Positions 1-7,607 of a DNA stretch of 64,000 bases are shown here, one piece after another; within the stretch, counting starts at the first letter, position 1, and every line of letters begins with the position of its first letter. Under the pieces are notes generated by a model that saw only the letters and a list, made by a program, of their open reading frames with translations, made no database searches and was not told the origin of the DNA. The position numbers and the translations under genes were made by a program. This DNA is from Ewingella sp963519305 (lineage in GTDB: Bacteria; Pseudomonadota; Gammaproteobacteria; Enterobacterales; Enterobacteriaceae), in the NCBI GenBank assembly GCA_963519305.1, contig CAUQMS010000003.1, forward strand, positions 124,001 through 188,000, given 5' to 3'.

Positions 1-745
1 GCTTGATTCGCGGGTCAGACGCCAGTTTTTCGCTGGTGACCAGAATGTTGGCGTACGGATTGCCCTTGGCTTTTTCCAAACCCAGCGCATCTTTGGCCGG
101 ACTCAGCCCGGCTTCCAGCGCGTAGTTACCGTTGATCACTGCCAGATCGACGTCATCGAGCGAACGCGGAATCTGCGGCGATTCAATCTCTATGATTTTC
201 AGGTGTTTCGGGTTATTGGCTATGTCTTTCGGCGTCGCCTGATCTTTGGACGGATCATCAAAGCCCGGTTTGAGGGTGATCAGCCCCTGATCGCGCAGCA
301 GATAAAGTGCGCGGCTCAGGTTGGTGACGTTATTAGGCACCGCCACTTTGCCGTTGTCCGGTACCTCTTTGTAGCTTTTGTATTTGCTGGAGTAGACGCC
401 CAGCGGCTCAATGTGCACGTTAGCAGCCACGGCAAACTTCACGCCCAGCGCCTGCTCCTGTGAACGCAGGTACGGCAGATGCTGGAAATAGTTGGCATCG
501 ACGTCGCCATGTGCCAGCAGTTCGTTAGAGTTCACGCCGTTAGGGATTTCGATGATTTTCAGATCCAGGCCCGGATCGATTTTCTGCACATAAGCCAGAA
601 TTTCAGCGTGCGGCACCGGATCGGCGGCAACCCGTAAAGGTTCGGCAGCAAAGGCGGACACTGACGCAACCAGCACCGCTGCTGCGGAGAAACGCCCGAT
701 TACCGACGGGGAAAGAGACCAACCTGCAACCACATTTTTCAGCAT
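1..745 (-). CDS. MetQ/NlpA-family ABC substrate-binding protein (3' end beyond window)
   Basis: Periplasmic binding protein of the MetQ/NlpA (YaeC) family, which delivers methionine or related sulfur compounds to an ABC importer. The start is ATG at 745, and 248 codons are visible before the window edge removes the C-terminus. The N-terminus is a signal peptide ending near SVSAFA, followed by AEPLRVAADPVPHAEIL, the usual first strand of this family. Family segments such as YFQHLPYL, VPNNVTNLSRALYLL and NGNYALEAG are present. I see no lipobox cysteine, so it looks like a soluble periplasmic protein rather than a lipoprotein. It lies just downstream of a 2-oxoglutarate/Fe(II) oxygenase on the same strand, which hints at uptake of a compound that the oxygenase then attacks. 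The substrate is not determined. Confidence 0.85.
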   Translation of the reverse strand, partial: MLKNVVAGWSLSPSVIGRFSAAAVLVASVSAFAAEPLRVAADPVPHAEILAYVQKIDPGLDLKIIEIPNGVNSNELLAHGDVDANYFQHLPYLRSQEQALGVKFAVAANVHIEPLGVYSSKYKSYKEVPDNGKVAVPNNVTNLSRALYLLRDQGLITLKPGFDDPSKDQATPKDIANNPKHLKIIEIESPQIPRSLDDVDLAVINGNYALEAGLSPAKDALGLEKAKGNPYANILVTSEKLASDPRIK

Positions 746-815
746 AGAGAACCCTTAGTATTGTTGTTTTATGGTGTGAAGAAACGAATGTATAACCGTG
801 TCATGAAAAAAAGCC

Positions 816-1826
816 TCAGGCCGAAGCGGTCAGAATGTCAGCGTAGTAGCGCTGAGCCACGTCAGGATGCGAACGCAGGCGGCCTTTAAGGTAGTTAAAG
901 CCCACATCGCGGAATAAAGGATTGAGCGGATCGCTGGCCGGGCCGCGTGCATCGCGGGCCAGTTCTGCCGGTAACGGGAACAGAGGCACCACGGCGTCGA
1001 GCTGCGCGCCGAGGAAAAAGGCTAATGACAGGCGTTCCTGTCCGGCCGGGGGCGATACCACGCGGTGCACGGTAGCCCGCAGATAGCCGTTAGTCGCGAG
1101 CTCCAGCAGTTCGCCGATATTCACCACCAGCGTATCTTCCAGCGGCAGGGCATCCACCCACTGCCCCTCTTCGACTTCGACCTGCAAACCGCGCTGATGA
1201 TCCTGTAGCAGGAAGCTCAGGAAACCGGAGTCTTTGTGTGCGCCGACGCCCTGTCCGCTCTGGCCTTCGTTGTGGCCGGGATAGCGGATCAGTTTGATAT
1301 GTTCATTCGGTTTATCGCCGTACAGCGGATCGAACGTTTTCTCCGGCAATTCCAATGCCAGCGCAAAGGCGCGCAGCAGGCGCAGCGACATTTGCGTCAT
1401 CTCCTGCTGCCAGCGCAGCAACAGCGGGCGCAGTTCCGGCAGGGAGTCCGGCCATTGGTTCGGCCCCTGTAATCTCGCCCAGCCCGGCGTTTTGGCTTCC
1501 AGCGGTAAAGGCTGACGCTCAGCGCCCAGATCAAACTGTTCGCGCCAGTCCGGCTGACCGCGGGTAATTTCAGACGCCGCCCGGTTGTAGCCGCGAAAGT
1601 GCGGTGAGTTGATCATGCCCACTGCCAGTTTCTGCTCATCCGGCAGGGCAAAAAAGGCGCGGGAAGCCTGCTGCACATCACTCAGCAGCTGTTTATGAAT
1701 GCCGTGGCCTTTCAGGTAGAAAAAACCGATATCCCGCGCCGCCGTGCGCAGCTGCAACAGGAACGTCTCACGGGCTTCCCCCTCTTTGGAAAACAAGGTG
1801 AAATCAATTAAAGGGATGCTGCTCAT
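816..1826 (-). CDS. Isopenicillin N synthase-family 2-oxoglutarate/Fe(II) oxygenase
   Basis: Cytoplasmic non-haem iron dioxygenase of 336 residues. The N-terminal DIOX_N region (IPLIDFTLF onward) is followed by the 2OG-FeII core. Metal ligands are visible as His197-x-Asp199 (HKD) and His254 (TVHR). The co-substrate-binding Arg265-x-Ser267 pair follows in RLSLAFF. I chose ATG 1826 over an in-frame TTG four codons earlier because GGAG lies six bases before the ATG. The gene sits directly upstream of the MetQ-like binding protein, in the same direction and with about 70 bases between them, so the two are probably co-transcribed. Family members oxidise small molecules in biosynthesis, or cleave sulfonates and similar compounds. 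The substrate here cannot be read from sequence. Confidence 0.88.
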   Translation of the reverse strand: MSSIPLIDFTLFSKEGEARETFLLQLRTAARDIGFFYLKGHGIHKQLLSDVQQASRAFFALPDEQKLAVGMINSPHFRGYNRAASEITRGQPDWREQFDLGAERQPLPLEAKTPGWARLQGPNQWPDSLPELRPLLLRWQQEMTQMSLRLLRAFALALELPEKTFDPLYGDKPNEHIKLIRYPGHNEGQSGQGVGAHKDSGFLSFLLQDHQRGLQVEVEEGQWVDALPLEDTLVVNIGELLELATNGYLRATVHRVVSPPAGQERLSLAFFLGAQLDAVVPLFPLPAELARDARGPASDPLNPLFRDVGFNYLKGRLRSHPDVAQRYYADILTASA

Positions 1827-2155
1827 AGAATTCTCCAAAATTTTTCAATATATCGCCTCCGGTACGGAGTCATAAAATAACGCTAACACTGGCGCACTCA
1901 GCCTCTCTAATATTTAAAAGAACTAAGTTATGACGTTAATTGAAACAGCGGGAATGACGAAAGAAAACCGAATAAATGTTATTATATAAACATGATTTAT
2001 AACGGTTTTATAAAAACGAAAGAGATCGAAATCTGGCTATATTCAGCAGGCGGGCGAGGTTTTGCGATTAATGACTAAGGGCATTAAGAAGATTGAGAAG
2101 AAAGGGGGTTTTATATCGCCCTCCTCTGAGATGAGAGGAAGGCGCGGGCGGGGAG
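1827..2155. other. Intergenic region, AT-rich
   Basis: About 330 bases between two leftward genes. The half near the oxygenase is AT-rich and probably carries its promoter. A small hairpin at 2122-2139 (arms TCCTCT and AGAGGA) follows the dehydrogenase stop and may be a weak terminator, but it has no uridine run on the minus strand. I see no credible ORF, RNA gene or known operator. Confidence 0.5.
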
Positions 2156-3037
2156 TTATTTTATATTCGAACCTAAATAGCGGTAAACCACGCTGAGATC
2201 CTGTTCGCCATAGCCAGCATCAACCGCGCTTTGCCAGGTTTCGCTGATGCGTTTCATCACCGGCAACTGGCGGTTTTCACCGGCCTTAAGCGCCAGGTTG
2301 ATATCTTTCAGCGCCCAGGTCAGATGCATCTGCGGCGTGTAGTCGCCGCTTTTGAACATCTCCATTTTGCCTTTGATATAAGGTACGGCTAACGGACCGC
2401 CTTCCAGCACGTCCCAGAGTTCATCGGTGGTGAAACCGAGCTCTTCGGCCAGCTGGGCACTTTCGGCGATGCCTTCCATCATGGAAATCAGCCAGGCGTT
2501 GACCACCAGTTTCATTTTTGATGCCCTGCCCGCTTCGCCGAGCCACTTCACGCCTTTGGAGATGGCGGCGAATACCGGTTCAACGTTGGCGGCTGCGGCA
2601 CGGTCACCGCTGGCTAACACTACAATCTGCGCATTTTCAGCCGGGGTTTTGGTGCCTGACACCGGCGCATCGATAAACACGGCGTCTGGGCGTTGCTGCC
2701 CGAGCAGTGCAATCAGCGTGTCGGTCGCCTCCACGCCCAGCGTTCCCATCTGAGCAATGATCGCGCCCTGCTTCAGCCCGGCCAGTAAACCGTCATGACC
2801 TTCAAACACGGCCTGTGTGGTTTTGCCGTCGGTCAGCATGGTGATCACCACATCGACCCCTTCGACGGTTTCGCGTACGGTTTTGCCCTGGATCGCGCCA
2901 CCTTTAACCAGACTGTCCGCCCGTGACGCGGTACGGTTCCAGACGTGGGTTTCGAAGCCCTTTTTCAGCAGGTTGGCCGCAAACGCATGGCCCATTGCGC
3001 CCAGTCCCAGCACGGCGACGGTGGGTTGTTGACTCAT
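2156..3037 (-). CDS. NAD(P)-dependent beta-hydroxyacid dehydrogenase
   Basis: 3-Hydroxyisobutyrate dehydrogenase superfamily enzyme of 293 residues, expected to interconvert a beta- or gamma-hydroxyacid or small aldehyde with its carbonyl partner in the cytoplasm. The dinucleotide-binding GLGAMG is at residues 11-16. The substrate loop DAPVSGT lies near 123-129. The catalytic lysine is probably Lys174 in the ASKMKLVVN segment, whose spacing resembles the plant GLYR1 (glyoxylate/succinic semialdehyde reductase) branch more than tartronate semialdehyde reductase. A strong ribosome binding site, GGAGGAG, precedes the ATG. It appears to be a single-gene unit, divergent from the small membrane protein at 3171. 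The family is secure but the substrate is inferred only loosely. Confidence 0.88.
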   Translation of the reverse strand: MSQQPTVAVLGLGAMGHAFAANLLKKGFETHVWNRTASRADSLVKGGAIQGKTVRETVEGVDVVITMLTDGKTTQAVFEGHDGLLAGLKQGAIIAQMGTLGVEATDTLIALLGQQRPDAVFIDAPVSGTKTPAENAQIVVLASGDRAAAANVEPVFAAISKGVKWLGEAGRASKMKLVVNAWLISMMEGIAESAQLAEELGFTTDELWDVLEGGPLAVPYIKGKMEMFKSGDYTPQMHLTWALKDINLALKAGENRQLPVMKRISETWQSAVDAGYGEQDLSVVYRYLGSNIK

Positions 3038-3170
3038 AAAAATCTCCTCCGGTTAAAGTGAAAATGGATCATAGATCGCGTTCTATCGTAACATGCACGC
3101 TATGACGTTATGATTTACATCGAATTATCAACGCGGTCTATCAATCAATGCGGGCTGCTCAGGAGAGAAC

Positions 3171-3554
3171 GTGGTCGGAAATAAGAGCAAAGTAATACTC
3201 ATCGGTATGATTTCAGCCATTTTTATCATCATGGTGGTGATGTTAGGGTCCGTTTACGTCTACCCGATGTGGATGCAGCGCACCACGCCGCAGGCCTGTG
3301 CTGACATCACCCCGCAAAATGCCATCGACAGCGTCACCGCAGATTTCATGCAGAATCGCATTCCGAACTGGGGCAACGATAAAGACCACATCGGCACCGC
3401 CGTACCTGTGCTGTCATTTATTAAAGAAGATGCGAAAGAAGATCAGGGCACCTACCGTATCCCTTTCAGCGCCAAAGGCCCGGATGGTGAATTGCATTAT
3501 GTGGGGAATTTTAACTGCACAAACCACTACATCAAGTATTCGACGGTCGACTAA
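3171..3554 (+). CDS. Small single-pass membrane protein of unknown function
   Basis: A 127-residue protein I do not recognise. The start is GTG, with CAGGAG six bases upstream. Residues 8-31 form one strong transmembrane segment (VILIGMISAIFIIMVVMLGS), followed by a soluble domain of about 95 residues with two cysteines, one near the membrane (QACAD) and one near the end (FNCTNH), which could pair in the periplasm. The positive residues before the helix (GNKSK) predict a cytoplasmic N-terminus and a periplasmic C-terminus. It lies between a divergent dehydrogenase and a large intergenic repeat. No function is assigned. A GTG start and a credible ribosome binding site make it more likely real than spurious. 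Confidence 0.65.
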   Translation: MVGNKSKVILIGMISAIFIIMVVMLGSVYVYPMWMQRTTPQACADITPQNAIDSVTADFMQNRIPNWGNDKDHIGTAVPVLSFIKEDAKEDQGTYRIPFSAKGPDGELHYVGNFNCTNHYIKYSTVD

Positions 3555-3570
3555 CTGCTGTTAGTCATGG

Positions 3571-4231
3571 GCGGCTGCCCAAACCCGCTTTTAAATCTTC
3601 AAATCTTCAAATTTTCAAATCTTTAAATTCAACTTCAAGGTCGTGGGCGTCGGCCCACACCGACCTGGGGAGGCGTAAACGCGCCTCCCCAGGTCCCCTG
3701 CGTTTTTTTATGAAACTCCTCCAGCTGCGCTGGTCACAATGGCCGTGTTTCAGGCACCGCTGTTATAGCCGCAAAATGCCGCCGCGTAGGCGGTACCCTC
3801 GCTGCGGGTTTCGAGCCTCAGGTCTCGAACCGCTTGCTCAGCGCCATTTTTGAATGCGGCCCACACTTTTTTAAATTCAAAACCAGACAAGTTTATTGTC
3901 TTTTATTCTATTTTTTATCTTTTGACCTACATAGCCGATAAGGTGCAGTCAAAAATGTCACCGGATGAGAGGTTCGAGACCTATGGCTCGAACCCGAAAT
4001 ACGGGAACGGCGGAGCCGTGACATTTTGCGCCGTGAACGGAAGTGACTGAAACACGTGCCCTGCCAGCGGCGAAGCTGTCGGTGTCTCAGAGAAAAAACG
4101 CAGGAGTTCCAAGAGGAGGCGCGTTTACGCCTCCTTTTGGGCGGGTTTGGGCGGCAGCCCAAGGTTCACCAGCGTGGGCGGCGAGCCCACGGCCTTGAAC
4201 TGGAATTTGAATTTGAATTTGAATTTGAAGT
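3571..4231. repeat. Modular intergenic repeat, locus 1: inverted dimer of a hairpin-train unit
   Basis: Two diverged copies of the same unit face each other. The left copy (about 3591-3860, plus strand) and the right copy (about 4231 back to 3943, minus strand) share modules in the same order. These are: a TTCAA/TTTGAA tract; a GTGGGC...GCCCAC hairpin (3643-3658 on the left); a long hairpin with loop TAAACG (3662-3695 on the left, 4109-4140 on the right); CCTGCGTTTTTT; GTGTTTCAG; CGCAAAATG; a GC hairpin (CCGCC/GGCGG at 3779-3793); a hairpin made of TTCGAG and CTCGAA; and CATTTTTGA. An AT-rich centre lies at about 3861-3942. I could not identify a target-site duplication or transposase. Small ORFs inside are not convincing genes. 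Confidence 0.85.
3662..3711 (+). terminator. 14-bp perfect hairpin of repeat locus 1, followed by a T-run
   Basis: The arms GACCTGGGGAGGCG and CGCCTCCCCAGGTC pair perfectly across the loop TAAACG, and CCCTGCG then seven T residues follow. It looks like a rho-independent terminator for the 3171 gene, but it is also a conserved module of the repeat. The equivalent hairpins elsewhere keep the loop with different stem sequences. Confidence 0.55.
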
Positions 4232-4295
4232 GAAAATTTTACAGGCTTTTCTAAAAAGCCAATATTTTGCTTCCCATCGTGACATTCTTAATTAG

Positions 4296-4320
4296 AATGC
4301 AAATCGTTATTATTTGCATT
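4296..4320 (+). promoter_or_regulatory. Fur box upstream of TonB receptor
   Basis: An inverted repeat with 9-bp arms AATGCAAAT and ATTTGCATT around a 7-base centre, matching the common Fur-site form ending in TTATTATTTGC. It lies 15 bases before the chosen GTG start, so iron-loaded Fur would block initiation. Confidence 0.75.
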
Positions 4321-4335
4321 TCAGGGAATGTTCAC

Positions 4336-6471
4336 GTGTTAACTAAAAAAAATCAACAACTCGCCACGAGCGGATTGAGAAAATCCGTACTGGCGTTGGC
4401 AATACTTCACTGCTCACCGCTGTTGGCGGCGACTGAATCCGCACCACAGGCGGATACCCTCACGGTCATCGCTGACGACAATTCACCTTACGCTACCGAC
4501 TACAGCGCCAGTCAGTCCTCTACCGCCAGTAAAGGCGAAACTCCCCTTCTTGATACACCGCAGTCGGTCAGCGTGGTGACGGCATCGATGATCGATGATT
4601 ACCAGATGAAGTCTCTGAACGACGCGATGAAATTTGTCAGCGGCGTGACTCAGGGCAATACGCTGGGCGGAACGGAGGATGGTTTCGTTAAACGCGGGTT
4701 TGGCGCTAACAGTGACGGGTCTGTTTTGCTCGACGGCGTGCGCAGTAATCAGGGGCTGGGATTCAACGCCACCACTGACCACGTCGAAGTGCTCAAAGGC
4801 TCGGCGTCACTGCTGTACGGCATTCAGAATCCCGGCGGCGTGATCAATATCATCAGCAAAAAACCGCAGTACGACTGGAATACGCAGGTCAGCGGCAGCA
4901 CTGGGGGATCAGGTGGAGGGAGCGGCGCGATTGATGTCACCGGCCCGCTGGGTAATGGTTTTGCTTTTCGCTTGATCGCTGAAAGGCAATCTGATGACTA
5001 CTGGCGTAACTTCGGCAAAGATCAGCACACCCTGCTCGCTCCATCTCTCAGCTGGTTTGGTGATAAAGCCAGTTTCAACATCAGCTATCAGGAGTACAAA
5101 TACGATATTCCTTACGACCGCGGTACCGCTTTTATCGACGGCCAGCCGGTGGATATTCCCTATGAGCGCCGTCTTGACGAACAGGCAAACCACGCCTGGG
5201 GCAAAAATAAGCGCCTCAATACCACCTGGGAATATGAACTCAGCCCGGAGTGGAAAACGCGTCTGACCTACGCCTGGATGCAGCGCCGCTATGACAGTAA
5301 TGAAGTGCGCGCCACAGCCATTAATACCACTACCGGCGCCGTGACCCGCCGGGCCGATGCCAACCGCGGATTTAATCATCAGACTGATTACACCGCGTGG
5401 GACTGGATCGGTACGCCAGAAATCTTCGGCATGACCCATGACCTGCTGCTCGGCGTGGATTATGAGAAAAATGAAACCTATAAGCAGTACTCGTATCGCG
5501 GCAAAGTGAACAATCAGTTCAATATGTATAACCCGGTGTATGGACTGTCACCGACCACCGACAGCAGCACCTACAACGACAAGCTGAGTAATCTGCGCAA
5601 TACGCTCTACAACAAATCTGTGTATGTGAAAGACAGCATTCACTTTACCGACCAGTGGATTGGTGTGCTGGGCGGCCGCTATCAGCAATATAACCAGAAG
5701 TCCTCGTATGGTTTTGTTGACCCGACGCAAACGCTGGACAACACCGACACTAAATTCCTGCCGCAGCTGGGGCTGGTATATAAGCTGACGCAGGATGTGT
5801 CGTTTTATGGCAGTTTCAGCCGCTCGTTTACACCCTCCACCGATACCGATGACGACGGCAACGTCGCGCAGCCTGAACTGGGGACAACCTATGAAGTGGG
5901 CACCAAATGGCAGATCTCCCCGCGCGTGGATGCCACGCTGGCGCTCTACCGTATCGATGAAAAAGATATGTCGGTGTTTATCAACGGCGTGACGCGAAGT
6001 ATTCCTAAAGCGCGTTCTACGGGCGTAGAGCTGGAAATGAATGGCGAAATTGCTACCGGCTGGAGCGTCAGTGCCAACTACAGCTATGACAAAACCGAAA
6101 TCACACAGGATAACGTCAATCAGGACAACGTCGGTAACCGGCTGGTCAATGCGCCGACTCAGATGGGCGGTCTCTACCTGAGCCATACCCTGCGCTGGGT
6201 GCCGGTACCGGGCGATGTCCGCGTCGGCGGTGGTGCCCGTTATGTGGGCAGCCGCGCCGGGGATCCTGAAAACAGTTTCACCATGCCGTCCTACACCGTG
6301 GCCGATGCGTTTGTTGCCTGGGACAGCCCGCTGTTGGGTAAACACACCAAGCTGCAGCTGAACGTGAATAACCTGTTCAATAAGGAATATTACTCGTCCA
6401 GCGCCGGTAACCTGCGGGTTATTGAAGGTGAACCGCGCAATGTGGTGTTGTCTGCGGTGGTCGATTTTTAA
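4336..6471 (+). CDS. TonB-dependent siderophore receptor
   Basis: Outer-membrane active transporter for a ferric siderophore, 711 residues. A signal peptide covers residues 1 to about 32 (ending SPLLAA). A TonB box, DTLTV, is at 40-44. The plug domain follows with TPQSVSVVT, LLDGVRSN and VEVLKGSASLLYG, then a 22-strand barrel ending in the typical C-terminal phenylalanine (VVLSAVVDF). The overall form fits the TonB-siderophore (FhuA/FoxA/FhuE-like, hydroxamate or catecholate) subfamily; the ligand is not determinable. GTG 4336 is chosen because GGGA is eight bases upstream. Earlier in-frame starts would put the Fur box inside the coding region. No ABC importer genes are adjacent, so it must use a transporter encoded elsewhere. 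Confidence 0.92.
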   Translation: MLTKKNQQLATSGLRKSVLALAILHCSPLLAATESAPQADTLTVIADDNSPYATDYSASQSSTASKGETPLLDTPQSVSVVTASMIDDYQMKSLNDAMKFVSGVTQGNTLGGTEDGFVKRGFGANSDGSVLLDGVRSNQGLGFNATTDHVEVLKGSASLLYGIQNPGGVINIISKKPQYDWNTQVSGSTGGSGGGSGAIDVTGPLGNGFAFRLIAERQSDDYWRNFGKDQHTLLAPSLSWFGDKASFNISYQEYKYDIPYDRGTAFIDGQPVDIPYERRLDEQANHAWGKNKRLNTTWEYELSPEWKTRLTYAWMQRRYDSNEVRATAINTTTGAVTRRADANRGFNHQTDYTAWDWIGTPEIFGMTHDLLLGVDYEKNETYKQYSYRGKVNNQFNMYNPVYGLSPTTDSSTYNDKLSNLRNTLYNKSVYVKDSIHFTDQWIGVLGGRYQQYNQKSSYGFVDPTQTLDNTDTKFLPQLGLVYKLTQDVSFYGSFSRSFTPSTDTDDDGNVAQPELGTTYEVGTKWQISPRVDATLALYRIDEKDMSVFINGVTRSIPKARSTGVELEMNGEIATGWSVSANYSYDKTEITQDNVNQDNVGNRLVNAPTQMGGLYLSHTLRWVPVPGDVRVGGGARYVGSRAGDPENSFTMPSYTVADAFVAWDSPLLGKHTKLQLNVNNLFNKEYYSSSAGNLRVIEGEPRNVVLSAVVDF

Positions 6472-6483
6472 GTCTATGTTGTC

Positions 6484-6512
6484 CCTCCCCCGTAAAGGGG
6501 GAGGATATTTTA
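6484..6512 (+). terminator. Rho-independent terminator after TonB receptor
   Basis: An 8-bp stem, CCTCCCCC/GGGGGAGG, with a GTAAA loop is followed by ATATTTTAT. It begins 12 bases after the receptor stop codon. Confidence 0.75.
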
Positions 6513-6875
6513 TCTAAGCAAGTCCTGCCAGCGCCCCATTCAGCACTTCATTTCACCGTTATCCCTCCGGCCAGCCCTGACTGAACCATTCAGTGACTCA
6601 TTCATTTTCTTGACACACGTCTCATCCCAAAAAAAATCTGCACAGCAACATTGCATTAACATTAATTTAACGCACTATGCTTGTGCATACCTTCGTTATT
6701 TCAATGAGTTATTCAGTTATCTCAACGTTATAGGTATGAAGCGCACAAATTTTATTCACTTGAAATTAAAAACAAATTTGACTACTTGCAACAATTTCAC
6801 GTGAACCTTTGCATGATTGGTTCGGAAATTGCTAAGCGTTATTTAACGAAATTAATCCGCACGAGAATACGCCTT
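6513..6875. other. Intergenic region upstream of the gntR-type regulator
   Basis: About 360 AT-rich bases. They include the 14-bp palindrome TATGC-TTGT-GCATA at 6676-6689, which is a candidate operator for the adjacent GntR/FCD regulator, and several TTGACA/TTGACT-like -35 elements (near 6609 and 6778). No convincing ORF or RNA gene is seen. Confidence 0.35.
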
Positions 6876-7607
6876 ATGCCAACAAACGCCAGGACAGCGC
6901 CTTCGTCAAACGGAACGTCAAATTCTGCACTCGAGCAGTTGCGCCAGCTGATCCAGCAACATCCGGATCAGACTCAACCACTGCCGGCAGAACGCGAGCT
7001 TATGCAGCAGTTTGACGTCGGACGCCGTGAAATCCGCCGGGCGCTGGATGTGCTGGAGGAAGAAGGCCGGGTGTGGCGCAAGCAGGGTAAAGGCACTTTT
7101 ACCGGCCCGAATGGTCCGGCCCAACCGCTGAGTCTGCAAGCGCTGCCGAAACAATCCAATTTGCAGGAAGTGATGGAAGCGCGTCTGCAGATAGAACCCG
7201 GTCTGGCGAAATATGCCGCCCTGCGCGCCACGCCCGAGCAGATTCAGCTGATGCGCCGCCTGCTGGATCGCCTGAACACCTTGTCACCTGACGATCGGGA
7301 TCAAATTGAGTTGTGGGACAGTGCTTTTCACCGTGCGATTGCCGATGCCGCCGGCAACCGCCTTCTGCTGGGGCTGTTTGATGCGATTGATGCCATCCGC
7401 CGCGATCCGAGTTGGCAGGCAGTACGCAACGCGGCACGCAATCAGGAACGCCTCAATCGTTACGGCGACCACCATCACCGCATCATTGAACACATCGCCG
7501 CACGCCAGCCAAAAGAAGCCGCGAGAGTTATGCGTGAGCACCTTCTGGCCCTGCAACAGGCGTTCCTTTCCACCCTGAACGATGACGAGGAATTTACTGA
7601 TGACTAA
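6876..7607 (+). CDS. GntR-family (FCD/FadR-type) transcriptional regulator
   Basis: DNA-binding regulator of 243 residues. An N-terminal winged helix-turn-helix (LPAERELMQQFDVGRREIR and the wing GRVWRKQGKGTF) is followed by an FCD ligand-binding domain with the metal-binding type pattern AFHRAIADAAGN and HHHRIIEHI. ATG 6876 is chosen because the HTH starts about 25 residues later, as usual for the family. The in-frame start 30 codons upstream adds residues not typical of FCD proteins. It is the first gene of an operon with a peptide-type ABC transporter and a gamma-glutamyltransferase, so it probably senses a substrate or product of that pathway. Its stop overlaps the next start by 8 bases. 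Confidence 0.88.
   Translation: MPTNARTAPSSNGTSNSALEQLRQLIQQHPDQTQPLPAERELMQQFDVGRREIRRALDVLEEEGRVWRKQGKGTFTGPNGPAQPLSLQALPKQSNLQEVMEARLQIEPGLAKYAALRATPEQIQLMRRLLDRLNTLSPDDRDQIELWDSAFHRAIADAAGNRLLLGLFDAIDAIRRDPSWQAVRNAARNQERLNRYGDHHHRIIEHIAARQPKEAARVMREHLLALQQAFLSTLNDDEEFTDD

Noticed and set aside
3591..3640. TTCAA-rich tract as a CRISPR or VNTR array
   Set aside because: There are no regular repeats with unique spacers, and the tract is a 5-6-base simple repeat forming the edge of the larger element.
3808..3832. GGTTCGAG-like element resembling a tRNA T-arm
   Set aside because: No acceptor stem, anticodon arm or CCA follows. It pairs with CTCGAACC as a simple hairpin of the repeat.
3850..4295. 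Frames inside repeat locus 1 (plus 3850-4050, minus 3908-4162, plus 4056-4295)
   Set aside because: They lie within hairpin-rich repeat modules, have low-complexity Arg/Ser/Glu-Phe composition and no ribosome binding site.
5548..6345. Antisense frame of 265 codons within the TonB receptor gene
   Set aside because: It is a shadow of a well-supported receptor gene; its translation has no recognisable motif.
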